Of a stretch of DNA of 64,000 nt, positions 25,561-34,479 are shown one piece after another (the first letter of the stretch is position 1; each line of letters opens with the position of its first letter). The notes beneath the pieces were generated by a model. That model was not told the DNA's origin and ran no database searches. It was given only the letters and a program-made list of their open reading frames with translations. Origin of the DNA: Mesorhizobium sp. B2-3-12 (lineage in GTDB: Bacteria; Pseudomonadota; Alphaproteobacteria; Rhizobiales; Rhizobiaceae). The DNA lies in NCBI RefSeq assembly GCF_006442205.1, contig NZ_VFVR01000003.1, forward strand, positions 310,001-374,000, written 5' to 3'. The position numbers and the translations under genes were made by a program.

Positions 25561-27372
25561 TCAGAACTTCAATTTCTGCATGGCCATCATCAGGTCGGTG
25601 GAGATGCCCGATGTGACCGGTTTGGCGAAAAGCACGCTGATCGATGTCACCGCCGGCGAGGTCGGGTTGTTGATCTCGTACATGCTGGTGAAGCGGGTCA
25701 GGAATTTGTTCAGTTTCACAGGGTCGGTGAAATCCGAGAGGTCGAGCTTCTGTTCGAACAGCTGCGCCTGCTTGTCGATGTCGGCGGTGGCGAAGGAATC
25801 GGGCAGTCCGAGCGCGGTGCGCACCACGCTGGCGAGCGCGGTGTCGGCCAGCACGTCGTACCAGCTGGTGATGTCAGGCGCCTTGCGGTTGAAATAGAGC
25901 GCCAGCCGCACGCCTTCATTGGTCTTGCCGGCATCCTCCTCCAGCGTTTGACGCATGTACTTGTCGACGGTCGGCTGCTGCGCGGCATTGATGGTGGTGG
26001 CGGCCTCGCCGTATTGTTCGAAGTTGAAGGCGGTGGCGAGCCCGGCATAGGCCTTGTTCGTCATCTTGTTGGCGACGCTGTCGGCGTCGCGAACGCCGCC
26101 GGCCAAGACGCTGCGGATGAGATCCTTGCTTTCCGTCGCCGGATCGAGTGCGTAAGCCGACAGCGCATAATTGTACAAGCGGCTGTTGGCCATCAGGTCG
26201 TCGATGGATTTCACGTTGGTGACGTTGGCAAGGTAGTAGGCGGTCTCCGACTTGATGGTGTCCGCGTTAGGCGGGATCAGGCCAAGCGCCGACCCCGTGG
26301 TGTAGATCTTCGGCGTGTCTTTCAGCACCTCGTCGCGCGACGTTGTCTGATCGCCATATTGGGCAAAGTTGAACGCCGTGACGAAGTTGGCGTAGCGTTT
26401 GTCCGTCAGCTTGTTTGCCGGGCTGCTCGGATCGCTGACGCCTCCCGCCAGCATCGTGCTGATCTGCAACGGCGTTTCGGTCGATGCATCCAATCCATAG
26501 GAAGCCATGGCGAAGGTGAGCAGCCGCTTGTCCGCCATGAGGTCGTCGATCGACTTCACCTTGGAGATGTTTGCCGAGTAATAGTCCGCCTCGCCCTTGA
26601 TATACTGGGCGCTCGGCTCGACCAATTTCAGTCCGGTTCCGGCCACGTATCCTTGCGGCACCGCCTGCTGGACGGCATCGCGCGTGGTCGTCTGGTCGCC
26701 ATACTGGGCGAAGTCGAAGGCCGAGACAAAGTTGGCGTAGCTCTTGTCGGTCAGTTTGTTGGCGGGACTGTTGGGGTCGCTGACGCCACCTTCGAGCATC
26801 GCCCTGACGGTTGCGGCCGGTTCGGTCTCCGCGTCCAGGCCGAACGCGGCCATCGCGTATGTCAGCAGGCGGCTGTTGCCCATCAGGTCGTCGATCGACT
26901 TAACCTTGGAGATGTTGGTGACGTAGTAAGAGGTTTCGCTCTGGTAGTAAGCGAGCCCCGTTTGCGAGGCGCCGATCTGGACCTGCAGCGCATAGTTGCC
27001 CGTGACCAGTTGCTGGGCCTTGTTGTAGATGGTCGCATTGGCGCCGTTGGCGGCGAAGTTGAAGGCGCTGACGAACGCGGCGTAGCGCTTGTCGGTCAGC
27101 TTGTTGGCGAAACTGTCGGGATCGGTGACGCCTTCCTTGAGCGCCTTGACCATGAACGCCTTGGCGTAGGCCATGTCCTCGAGCCCGTAGGCCTTCATGG
27201 CGTACTTGAACAGCCGGTCATTCTTGACGAAATCGTCGATCGATTTCACCTTGGTGATGTTGGCCAGATAATATTGCGTCTCGCGATCGACCGTCGGCTG
27301 TTGCTCGATGCGGTCGATCGACTTGTTGATGTCTTTGGTGATCAACTGGTAGCTGGTATAGGTACTGAGCAA
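25561..27372 (-). CDS. DUF1217-family repeat protein of the flagellar operon
   Basis: A 603-residue protein built mainly of four tandem copies of a 115-residue unit, beginning at residues 34, 149, 264 and 379. Each unit has YY-x-x-N followed by VKSIDDL, a RLL-x-YAM-x-x-[YF]GL helix, GGV-x-D, ANK-[LM]-T-[DN]-K-x-YA and AFNF-x-QYG. A C-terminal domain (about 480-603) follows. No signal peptide or membrane helix is seen. The family is found in rhizobial flagellar clusters just before flgF, but its role is unknown; export through the flagellar system is possible. TTG at 27372 is preferred as start since GGAGG lies seven bases upstream; a GTG two codons earlier is too close to that site. Confidence 0.8.
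   Translation of the reverse strand: MLSTYTSYQLITKDINKSIDRIEQQPTVDRETQYYLANITKVKSIDDFVKNDRLFKYAMKAYGLEDMAYAKAFMVKALKEGVTDPDSFANKLTDKRYAAFVSAFNFAANGANATIYNKAQQLVTGNYALQVQIGASQTGLAYYQSETSYYVTNISKVKSIDDLMGNSRLLTYAMAAFGLDAETEPAATVRAMLEGGVSDPNSPANKLTDKSYANFVSAFDFAQYGDQTTTRDAVQQAVPQGYVAGTGLKLVEPSAQYIKGEADYYSANISKVKSIDDLMADKRLLTFAMASYGLDASTETPLQISTMLAGGVSDPSSPANKLTDKRYANFVTAFNFAQYGDQTTSRDEVLKDTPKIYTTGSALGLIPPNADTIKSETAYYLANVTNVKSIDDLMANSRLYNYALSAYALDPATESKDLIRSVLAGGVRDADSVANKMTNKAYAGLATAFNFEQYGEAATTINAAQQPTVDKYMRQTLEEDAGKTNEGVRLALYFNRKAPDITSWYDVLADTALASVVRTALGLPDSFATADIDKQAQLFEQKLDLSDFTDPVKLNKFLTRFTSMYEINNPTSPAVTSISVLFAKPVTSGISTDLMMAMQKLKF
25894..27273 (-). repeat. Four tandem 345-base coding repeats
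   Basis: Internal repeats of the DUF1217-like gene, each exactly 115 codons: 27273-26929, 26928-26584, 26583-26239 and 26238-25894. They are diverged in DNA but clear at the protein level, with no length change between the four units. Confidence 0.8.
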
Positions 27373-27516
27373 GTGCACGCCTCCGGCCGAAGCTATGCCA
27401 GCACAATAAGCCCACTTCCTTGCGCGAAACTGAATCGCGTCCAGCGTTCGGATTCAAGCCTCACACAAGGCACGGGGACTATCCCTTGCTCGACGTGAAA
27501 TGCGGAAGGACCGGTC

Positions 27517-28392
27517 GTGGGCATTCTGATTGGACTTGTGGTGACGCTCGGCTGCGTCCTCGGCGGCTTCATGGCCATGGGCGGGCATCTGCACGTGCTG
27601 GTCCAGCCGTGGGAAGCCGTGGTCATCTGCGGCGCGGCGCTCGGCACCTTCCTGGTCGCCAATCCGATGAAGACGGTCAAGGATACCGGCAGGGGTATCC
27701 TGGAAGCCTTCAAACAGGCGGTGCCGAAGGAGCAGGACTATCTGGAAACGCTCGGCGTGCTGCACAGCCTGATGCGCGAGCTGCGCTCCAAGTCGCGCAG
27801 CGAGGTCGAGGCGCATATCGACAATCCGGAGGAGTCGGCGATCTTCCAGGCCTTTCCGACCGTGCTCAAGAACCACGACCTGATGAATTTCATCTGCGAC
27901 TACTGCCGCATCATCATCATCGGCAATGCCCGTTCGCACGAGATCGAGGCGCTGATGGACGAGGAAATCCAGACCATCAAGTCCGACAAGATGAAGGCCT
28001 ATCACGCGTTGGTCGCGGTCGGCGACGGCTTGCCGGCGCTGGGCATCGTCGCGGCCGTGCTCGGCGTGGTCAAGGCGATGGGCGCGCTTGACCAGTCGCC
28101 GGAAATTCTTGGCGGCCTGATCGGCGCCGCGCTGGTCGGCACCTTCCTCGGCATCTTCCTGTCCTATGCCGTGGTCGGACCCGTCGCCACCAAGATCAAG
28201 ACGGTGCGCGAGAAGAAGAACCGCCTCTACATCATCGTCAAGCAGACGCTGCTGGCCTATATGAACGGCGCCCTGCCGCAGGTGGCGATCGAGTTCGGCC
28301 GCAAGACCATCTCCTCCTATGAGCGGCCGACCATCGATGCCGTCGAGCAAAGCACGATGAACACCGGCACCACCGAGAAGAAGGCCGCTTGA
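27517..28392 (+). CDS. motA: Flagellar stator protein MotA
   Basis: A 291-residue membrane protein with four hydrophobic segments (about residues 3-22, 34-50, 165-190, 200-222). The conserved loop motif [21 protein letters not shown] and the cytoplasmic [17 protein letters not shown] region identify MotA. It forms the proton channel with MotB. The GTG start has GGAAGGA six bases upstream. It leads a plus-strand unit divergent from the DUF1217/flgF unit; both promoters must lie in 27373-27516. Confidence 0.95.
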   Translation: MGILIGLVVTLGCVLGGFMAMGGHLHVLVQPWEAVVICGAALGTFLVANPMKTVKDTGRGILEAFKQAVPKEQDYLETLGVLHSLMRELRSKSRSEVEAHIDNPEESAIFQAFPTVLKNHDLMNFICDYCRIIIIGNARSHEIEALMDEEIQTIKSDKMKAYHALVAVGDGLPALGIVAAVLGVVKAMGALDQSPEILGGLIGAALVGTFLGIFLSYAVVGPVATKIKTVREKKNRLYIIVKQTLLAYMNGALPQVAIEFGRKTISSYERPTIDAVEQSTMNTGTTEKKAA

Positions 28393-29372
28393 GCGATGCG
28401 CGACAGATCGGTGCCGACACGGCCATGACCAGTCCGGGCAGCCCCGCGCAAGCGCGCTCGCTGATCATCGAGCGCCTGGTCGGCGACAGCGGCGAGGCCG
28501 CCCAGGTCATCGACGCCGGCCGCGCCATGGCCGAACGCGCCGTGCCGCTGCTGCAGAAGGCGCTCTCGAGCGAGCTTGGCGCTCCCGTGATCGTCGACCT
28601 CAGGGCCGTGGAGGTCAGCCGTGTCCCCGAGGCGCGGTCGCGCGCCGGCGAGACCTTCGCCATGACCGTGGTCGGCTCGCAGGCGTCCTCGGACGCGATG
28701 ACGCTCGTCATCGATGCTCCGGCGATCGCGATCATCGTCTCGACGCTGTTCGGCGGCGACCCCGATATGCCGGTGTCGCCGATCGAGCGCGACCTGTCGT
28801 CGATCGAGGCCGATGTCTCGACCATGGTGTTCCAGGAGGTGGCGCAGGCGCTGAACGGATCGGGGCGACGCTCGCTCGAACTGCGGCTGCCGGTGCCGCG
28901 CGCCATGTCGGGCATCGAGGCCAGGCGGCACGTCTTGCGCGACGGTGCCGCGATCCGCATCGTCCTCGGTATTTCGACGTCGGTCGACAGCGGCTCGATC
29001 ACGGTGACGATGCCGCAGCGTATCGTGCTGGCCGGCCGTGACGGCACGGCCGGCGTCGGCGAGGACGATCCCGGCGCTAGTTGGCGGGCGCGCTTTTCGG
29101 AAGAGGTGATGCGCTCGACCGTGGCGCTCGAAGCGACCATGCCGCTGACGCGGCTGACGCTTGGAGATCTCGCCAAACTCGAAGTGGGCCAGGTCATCGA
29201 TTTCGACGAGACGGCGCAATCACGGGCTCGCCTCGGCGCGCGCGGCCAGACGCTGTTCGTATGCGAGTTCGGCAAACTGGGGCAGAATTACACCGTCCGA
29301 ATCAGGCATCCTTTCGATGCCGGGCAGGATTTCATCGATGGGCTCATGCCGGCCGGTGCCGGGCGCGCCTGA
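28389..29372 (+). CDS. fliM: Flagellar switch protein FliM
   Basis: A 327-residue protein with the FliM middle domain (about residues 50-220) and a C-terminal SpoA domain (about 235-320: [41 protein letters not shown]). It forms the C ring and binds phospho-CheY in other bacteria. The N-terminal CheY-binding LSQxEIDALL motif of enteric FliM is not visible. The TTG start overlaps the motA stop (TTGA); an ATG 12 codons later (28425) is an alternative. Confidence 0.88.
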   Translation: MSDARQIGADTAMTSPGSPAQARSLIIERLVGDSGEAAQVIDAGRAMAERAVPLLQKALSSELGAPVIVDLRAVEVSRVPEARSRAGETFAMTVVGSQASSDAMTLVIDAPAIAIIVSTLFGGDPDMPVSPIERDLSSIEADVSTMVFQEVAQALNGSGRRSLELRLPVPRAMSGIEARRHVLRDGAAIRIVLGISTSVDSGSITVTMPQRIVLAGRDGTAGVGEDDPGASWRARFSEEVMRSTVALEATMPLTRLTLGDLAKLEVGQVIDFDETAQSRARLGARGQTLFVCEFGKLGQNYTVRIRHPFDAGQDFIDGLMPAGAGRA

Positions 29373-29389
29373 GTTTTTGGAGACGAGGC

Positions 29390-29776
29390 ATGGCCAAGAC
29401 CAAGGTAGAAGCAGAGCCCGACCAGCCGGACGAGCAGCTCGATCGCGCCATCGAGGAACTGCGCGGGGTCCTGCACGAAGAAGAGCAGCGCCCCGAGATG
29501 GCGGCCAGGGCCGCGGCATCGGCAAATTCAAGCGTCATCATGAACATCCCGGTCGATGTCCAGATCATCCTCGGCAGCACCGAGATGGCGGTCGCCGATC
29601 TGATGGCGCTGCAGAAGGGGTCGACGGTCGCGCTCAACCGCCGCATCGGCGAGCCGGTCGATGTCGTGGTGAACGGCCGCAAAATAGCGCGTGGCGAGAT
29701 CACGGTGCTCGAAAGCGACCCTTCGCGCTTCGGCATCAGGCTGACCGAAATCATCGCCGGCACGAAGGGCGCCTAG
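29390..29776 (+). CDS. fliN: Flagellar switch protein FliN
   Basis: A 128-residue protein: an acidic N-terminal region (residues 1-50) and a C-terminal SpoA domain with MNIPVDVQIILGSTEMAVADLMAL, GSTVALNRRIGEPVDVVVNG and FGIRLTEI. FliN completes the C ring and helps dock FliH/FliI. An ACGAGG site precedes the ATG. It lies 17 bases after fliM. The reading frame also runs far upstream in the antisense-like shadow of fliM, which is ignored. Confidence 0.95.
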   Translation: MAKTKVEAEPDQPDEQLDRAIEELRGVLHEEEQRPEMAARAAASANSSVIMNIPVDVQIILGSTEMAVADLMALQKGSTVALNRRIGEPVDVVVNGRKIARGEITVLESDPSRFGIRLTEIIAGTKGA

Positions 29777-29819
29777 ACATGGATCGCGGAGCTCGCCGGT
29801 GGCAGCGGAGGCGCAAGGC

Positions 29820-30833
29820 ATGACGACGCCGCTGACGACCCTGACGCGCGCGCAGAAGGCGGCCGCCATATTGGTGGCGATGGGCAAGCCGTCCGCCAGC
29901 CGCCTGTTGAAATTCTTCAAGCAGGAAGAGCTGAAGGCGCTGATCGAGGGCGCCCGGCTGCTCCGGACCATTCCGCAGAGCGATCTCGAGCGCATCGTCG
30001 CCGAATTCGAGGCCGAGTTCACCGAGGGCGCGGGCCTGCTCGATTCCGCCGACAGGATGGACACGATCCTCAACGAGTCTCTTTCGCCCGAAGAGATGAG
30101 CGCCATCATGGGCAACAAGAAGCCGGAGGCCGCACCCGAAGGGCCGCCGCCGATCTGGCCCGACCTCGAAAAGCTCGAACCGTCGCGGCTGGGCACCTTC
30201 CTGGCGGGCGAACATCCGCAGACGGCGGCGATGGTGCTGTCGAAGCTGGCGCCGCAAGCGGCCGCGAGCGTGCTTTTGACGCTGACCAAGCCGATGCGCG
30301 GCGAAATCATCAAGCGCATGGTCACGATGGCCAATGTGCCGCCCGCCGCCACCAGGATCGTCGAGAACCGGCTGCGCGCCAGCGTGCTGTCGGATACTTC
30401 GACCAAGGACACGTCGGCCGGGCAGGCGCGCGTCGCCAGCGTGCTCAACGAGCTGGAGAAGCCCCTGCTCGAAGAGGTCATGCAGGATCTCGAAGCCGCC
30501 GGCACGCCCGACCTCGACGGTGTGCGGGCCCGGCTGTTCGCGTTCGACGACCTGCCGCTGCTCACCCAGAAGGCGCGCGTGCTTTTGTTCGACGGGCTGT
30601 CGACCGAGCTTGTCACGCTGGCACTGCGCGGAACGTCGGCGGCACTGGCCGAAGCGGTGCTGTCGGCGATCGGTGCGCGCTCGCGGCGCATGATCGAGGC
30701 CGAGCTCGGGCAAGGCTCGGAGGGCGTCCCGGCCGCCGACATCATGGCAGCCCGCAAGACGATCGTGACGACCACCATCCGGCTGTCGCGCGAAGGCGCA
30801 TTCGAACTTCCCTCGACGCAGAACGCCGCGTAA
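29820..30833 (+). CDS. fliG: Flagellar motor switch protein FliG
   Basis: A 337-residue protein with the FliG armadillo layout: N-terminal LTRAQKAAAILVAMGKPSA, the middle EHPQTAAMVLSKLAPQAAASVL and the C-terminal torque domain (about 225-330) with FAFDDLPLLTQKARVLLFDGL and the charged SRRMIEAELG helix. It couples MotA to the MS ring. The ATG at 29820 has GGAGG eight bases upstream; the GTG seven codons before has none. Confidence 0.95.
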   Translation: MTTPLTTLTRAQKAAAILVAMGKPSASRLLKFFKQEELKALIEGARLLRTIPQSDLERIVAEFEAEFTEGAGLLDSADRMDTILNESLSPEEMSAIMGNKKPEAAPEGPPPIWPDLEKLEPSRLGTFLAGEHPQTAAMVLSKLAPQAAASVLLTLTKPMRGEIIKRMVTMANVPPAATRIVENRLRASVLSDTSTKDTSAGQARVASVLNELEKPLLEEVMQDLEAAGTPDLDGVRARLFAFDDLPLLTQKARVLLFDGLSTELVTLALRGTSAALAEAVLSAIGARSRRMIEAELGQGSEGVPAADIMAARKTIVTTTIRLSREGAFELPSTQNAA

Positions 30834-30836
30834 GGC

Positions 30837-31919
30837 ATGGCCGAAGCCGTCGACAAGGATTCGAAAACCGAAGAGGCGACGGAAAAGAAGATCCGCGACA
30901 CCGTCGAACAGGGCAAGTTGCCCCATTCGAGGGAAACCGCGATCCTGGCCTCCTTTGTCGCCATACTCGTGTTCACGGTCTTTTATGCCAAGGACGCCAT
31001 CGTCGAGCTCGGCATGTTCCTGTCGATGTTCCTGGAGAAGCCCGAGGCCTGGCCGATGGACACCGAGACCGATGTCATCGAGCTCTACAAGATCGTCATG
31101 CTGGAAGTGGGCCGTGCCGTCGTCAGCCTGCTGGTGCTGCTGACGGTCGCGGGCATCGGCGCCTCGGTGCTGCAGAACATGCCGCAATTCGTCGGCGAGC
31201 GGATCAGGCCGCAGATGTCGCGCATATCGATCGTCAAGGGCTGGAACCGGATGTTCGGCGCCCAGGGCTGGGTCGAGTTTCTGAAGTCCATTGCAAAAGT
31301 CGGTTTCGCCATCGCCGTGCTCACCTTCACGCTGTCGGAGGACCACCGCAAGCTGCTTGCCGGCATGATCACCAATCCGGTCTCTTTCGGCCTCGTCATC
31401 CGCGGCATCGCCGTCGACATCCTGGTGGCGATCGTCTTCGTCATGGGACTGATCGCGGCGATCGACATCGTCTGGTCGCGCTTCCACTGGAAGCAGGACC
31501 TGCGCATGAGCAAGCAGGAGGTCAAGGACGAGTTCAAGCAGTCCGAAGGCGACCCGATCGTCAAATCGCGTCTGCGTTCGCTGGCCCGCGACCGGGCGCG
31601 CAAGCGGATGATGACGGCGGTGCCGCGCGCGACACTGATCATAGCCAACCCCACCCACTTCTCGATCGCGCTGAAATATGTGCGCGACGAGGATTCGGCG
31701 CCACTCGTCGTGGCCAAGGGGCAGGACCTCGTGGCGCTCAAGATTCGCGAGATCGCCAAGGAGCATAACATCCCCATCTTCGAGGACGTGGCGCTCGCCC
31801 GCTCCATGTACAAGCAAGTTTCGGTCGATAATGTGATCCCGTCACAATTCTACCAGGCCGTCGCCGAACTGGTGCGGATCGTCTACTCGAAAAAGGCTGA
31901 GCGCAGACAGATTTCATGA
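30837..31919 (+). CDS. flhB: Flagellar export switch protein FlhB
   Basis: A 360-residue protein with an N-terminal KTEEATEKKIRDTVEQGKLP (residues 10-29), four membrane helices up to about residue 210, and a cytoplasmic domain with the autocleavage motif NPTH at 271-274. FlhB switches export from rod/hook to filament substrates with FliK. It lies three bases after fliG. Its partners FlhA and FliR are not in the window. Confidence 0.97.
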   Translation: MAEAVDKDSKTEEATEKKIRDTVEQGKLPHSRETAILASFVAILVFTVFYAKDAIVELGMFLSMFLEKPEAWPMDTETDVIELYKIVMLEVGRAVVSLLVLLTVAGIGASVLQNMPQFVGERIRPQMSRISIVKGWNRMFGAQGWVEFLKSIAKVGFAIAVLTFTLSEDHRKLLAGMITNPVSFGLVIRGIAVDILVAIVFVMGLIAAIDIVWSRFHWKQDLRMSKQEVKDEFKQSEGDPIVKSRLRSLARDRARKRMMTAVPRATLIIANPTHFSIALKYVRDEDSAPLVVAKGQDLVALKIREIAKEHNIPIFEDVALARSMYKQVSVDNVIPSQFYQAVAELVRIVYSKKAERRQIS

Positions 31920-32350
31920 ACCGCCAACCGCACGCAAAATCCCGCGAGATCATCGTCGCCAGCGCCATCGAGCAAGTGGTGGCGGAACTCAGGCTGATCG
32001 ACGTCGCCGACTATATCGCCTTCATCCGGCTGGAGCATTTCGCCTGCCTGTCGGACCTGGTCGATTCCGCCGCCGAGCTGTTCTTCAAGCCGGGTACGCT
32101 GAGGCTCGGCCATGGCGGCGAGGCGCATGTCGACTGGAGCGGCAGCCCGCGCATCGTGCTCGACCTGGAGCTCAGGCCGCCCGGCGTGACCGTCTACTTC
32201 CAGCTGACGCTGAGCGAGACCGGCAACACGGTCGCGGTCAACTACGTGTCGTTCGAAAAGCCCGGCGAAGATCCCGAGCACAATACGGCGCTGCTGGAAG
32301 CGGTGGTCGAAGAGGCCCGCATCCGCAAGGTCGAGCCGCTGGCCTTCTGA
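31916..32350 (+). CDS. Conserved small protein after flhB, function unknown
   Basis: A 144-residue soluble protein. No membrane helix or signal peptide. The first 30 residues are helical (REIIVASAIEQVVAELRLIDVADYI); the rest alternates strands, with LRLGHGGEAHVDWSG and LRPPGVTVYFQLTL. The four-base overlap with flhB shows co-translation and suggests a flagellar role. I do not recognise a named family. Its stop codon ends at the first base of the 167-bp palindromic element, so that element may act as its terminator. Confidence 0.75.
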   Translation: MNRQPHAKSREIIVASAIEQVVAELRLIDVADYIAFIRLEHFACLSDLVDSAAELFFKPGTLRLGHGGEAHVDWSGSPRIVLDLELRPPGVTVYFQLTLSETGNTVAVNYVSFEKPGEDPEHNTALLEAVVEEARIRKVEPLAF

Positions 32351-32516
32351 GGTCTGTCGATATTCAGGTGAGGCCGGCCTGCAAATGGCAACTCCCTGCG
32401 CTTCCCCGTTCTACTGCGTCGCAGTAGAACTGAGCTCACGTACGAAAAGTACGCTCCGCTCCGGTTCTCGGAAGCCACCATTTTCGACTCGGCCTGACCT
32501 GAATCTCAACAGACCT
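32350..32516. repeat. 167-bp palindromic MITE-like intergenic element
   Basis: Terminal inverted repeats of 27 bases match at 24 positions (32350-32376 and 32490-32516; AGGTCTGT, ATTCAGGT and AGGCCG blocks). Inside are a perfect 11-base inverted repeat (GTTCTACTGCG/CGCAGTAGAAC, 32408-32430) and CGTAC-gaaaa-GTACG (32439-32453). AAATGG and CTTCC blocks also mirror each other. The whole could fold as one cruciform. It fills the gap between two convergent genes. There is no coding capacity. Confidence 0.7.
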
Positions 32517-32535
32517 TGAGAGGCTCATCTTTTTA

Positions 32536-33306
32536 TTACTCGATCAACCCCAGCCGCAGCGCCTTGGCGACCGCCTGGTTGCGGTTGACGGCGTTGAGCT
32601 TCTGGGTCGACTGGGTGAGGTACTGGTTGGCGGTGTGCACCGACAGTTTCAGGAGGCGCGCGATCTCCTCGCTGGTGTTGCCGTTGGCGGTCAGCTTCAG
32701 GCATTCGAGTTCGCGCTTGGAGATCGAGCGCATTCTGCCGGCGTCGCCCGGACGCATGCGCGCGACGGCGGCGAACAGCGAGAAGCAGCGAGCGTGGATC
32801 TCGTAGAGCGCATCCTGCGGCAGCGCGATCTCCGATCCGAGGAAGACGACGAGACCGCATTGTCCGCGATCGGCATGGACAGGAAAGGCAATGCCGCTCG
32901 AACCGGGTGTCAGCGGCGCCATCTGCCCGGTCCAGGCGAGATTGCCGAACATGTCGGCCATGGCCGCCACGCCATCATCCGTCCACCAGCGCGGCTCGGT
33001 CGAAATCCGGCTATGGCGAACGATCTCCTCGCCATTGGCGCCTGCGATGAACTTCGTCGCCACCGCGATGCCGGGATAGTCGGAATCAAAGCACGGGACC
33101 AGCCGCGCGCGTTCGGGCGACGGGCTGACGAAGAACAGGCCAAAGGCCGAGGCGTTGATGTCGACCGATATCCAGCGGCAGCGGCGCACGGCATCGGGAA
33201 TGGTGACGGCGTGATGGGTTTCGGATCCCAATGAGAAGGCGCCGAACGGGCTGCGCTGCTCGTTGAAAAGGGCTTCCGCGGCGTCCTTGATGTCGGCGTG
33301 TTTCAT
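32536..33306 (-). CDS. visR: LuxR-type master motility regulator VisR
   Basis: A 256-residue protein with an N-terminal ligand-binding-like domain and a C-terminal LuxR/GerE helix-turn-helix (about residues 190-256: SISKRELECLKLTANGNT, SEEIARLLKLSVHTANQYL). In Sinorhizobium VisN and VisR act as a heterodimer at the top of the motility cascade and activate rem. Its start overlaps the visN stop (ATGA). It converges on the flhB unit across the palindromic element. Confidence 0.87.
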   Translation of the reverse strand: MKHADIKDAAEALFNEQRSPFGAFSLGSETHHAVTIPDAVRRCRWISVDINASAFGLFFVSPSPERARLVPCFDSDYPGIAVATKFIAGANGEEIVRHSRISTEPRWWTDDGVAAMADMFGNLAWTGQMAPLTPGSSGIAFPVHADRGQCGLVVFLGSEIALPQDALYEIHARCFSLFAAVARMRPGDAGRMRSISKRELECLKLTANGNTSEEIARLLKLSVHTANQYLTQSTQKLNAVNRNQAVAKALRLGLIE

Positions 33307-34013
33307 ATGATGCCACTCCTGATCGCCGTGGCGATGGCCATCGCACGGTTCGAGGCCGCGAATTTCTGGATGGCGTGGGTGATGTAGCTGTTGACGGTGT
33401 TGGAGGAGACGCCGAGGATAACCGCCACCTCGTCGGTGGTCTTGCCTTCCGAGACCCAGAACAGGCATTCGCGCTCGCGATCCGACAGCGGATCCTGCAT
33501 GGCCGCGGCCGCGATCAACTGCGGAATGTGCGAGAGCGCGTAGCAGCATTTCAGCTGCGCCTTCATCAGCGCGGGCTGGTCGATCCGGCCGGCGGCCGCC
33601 GCCGAGAACAAGGCGAACAGGCGCTGGCGGCCGACATTCAGCCGCAATGAATAGATTTCGGCATGGCCGAGTACGTCGAGGAGCCGGGCCTCTTCACCCG
33701 AGACCAGTCCGTCGGCATCCGGCGCCTGGGCCGCCACCAGCGGTGTCGGGCGGATACCGGGCGCCGCGGTGAGGGGGCCCTGGGCGAGGCCGGCGATCAG
33801 CCGTTTGCCGATCAGTTCGATGGCGTCGAAGATCCAGTTCGAGGAAACGATGCGCGCATCGTTGCGGTCCTGGTCATGGACGATGGCGACCAGCATGTAG
33901 CTGTCGGCGCCGATCTCGGCGGTCAACTCCATGAAGAAGGAGGTGAGATCACCGCGCGACGTCAGGCGCGAGCCCAATGTGTCGGATTGTAGAGGCGCGG
34001 CGGGACTGCTCAT
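33303..34013 (-). CDS. visN: LuxR-type master motility regulator VisN
   Basis: A 236-residue protein with an N-terminal sensory-like domain and a C-terminal GerE domain (about 172-236: LSDRERECLFWVSEGKTT, DEVAVILGVSSNTVNSYI). It is the partner of VisR. The ATG at 34013 is chosen; a GTG at 34100 would add 29 residues with no visible ribosome site. The pair is transcribed alone from the long upstream gap. No che or fliF gene is next to it, unlike in Sinorhizobium. Confidence 0.85.
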   Translation of the reverse strand: MSSPAAPLQSDTLGSRLTSRGDLTSFFMELTAEIGADSYMLVAIVHDQDRNDARIVSSNWIFDAIELIGKRLIAGLAQGPLTAAPGIRPTPLVAAQAPDADGLVSGEEARLLDVLGHAEIYSLRLNVGRQRLFALFSAAAAGRIDQPALMKAQLKCCYALSHIPQLIAAAAMQDPLSDRERECLFWVSEGKTTDEVAVILGVSSNTVNSYITHAIQKFAASNRAMAIATAIRSGII

Positions 34014-34479
34014 CTGCTGCTTTTGGCCGGAATCGATTCTGATGTCCGGTTGCTGGAGAGCCAGCCGCCGAACTCGAAACGCGTTACTTTTACGAGACAC
34101 ACACGAGGCGCGGGGCCGCGCCCAATCAGACGGAATCCATTCAGGGAACGCGAAGACGTCCGCGTCTGGCGCCGGAAAAAGTCCGGAACGTGAGACTTTG
34201 GGTGGTCGCCGCGCCCCCCGAGGACCGGCTGATTCGGGTCTAATCTACCCGCAGATGAATCCGACATCAAACGCGATTTGACAAAATCGAATCCGGCGGA
34301 CTCGATGCGCGACTCAGGGGTCGTTTTCCGTGCCTTTCCGTGGGCAGGGACGTCGAGCCGCATAGGGTGGCCACAGCGTTTGCGATGGGCTCATGGGGTG
34401 TCGGTGGACGCAAAAAAGGGCGGCTGACGCCACCCTCCTTTGGTCTCCGCGCAGACGGCAGCGTTCCCTTTGCGGCGAT
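34014..34479. other. 466-base intergenic region upstream of visN
   Basis: No coding sequence is supported. It holds the visN promoter on the minus strand (not resolvable by eye) and the terminator of the deacetylase gene near 34412-34436. A compact dyad, GGCGCGG-GG-CCGCGCC, lies near 34105-34120 and could be a leader hairpin or operator of visN. Confidence 0.5.
34412..34436 (-). terminator. Rho-independent terminator of the deacetylase gene
   Basis: On the minus strand the sequence reads AGGGTGGC, loop GTCA, GCCGCCCT with one G-T wobble, and the T run extends to six bases. It starts 43 bases after the deacetylase stop. Confidence 0.75.

Noticed and set aside
29751..31817. 688-codon minus-strand open frame opposite fliG and flhB
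   Set aside because: It is antisense to well-recognised genes in high-GC DNA, has no family motif and low-complexity composition rich in Arg, His and Gly.
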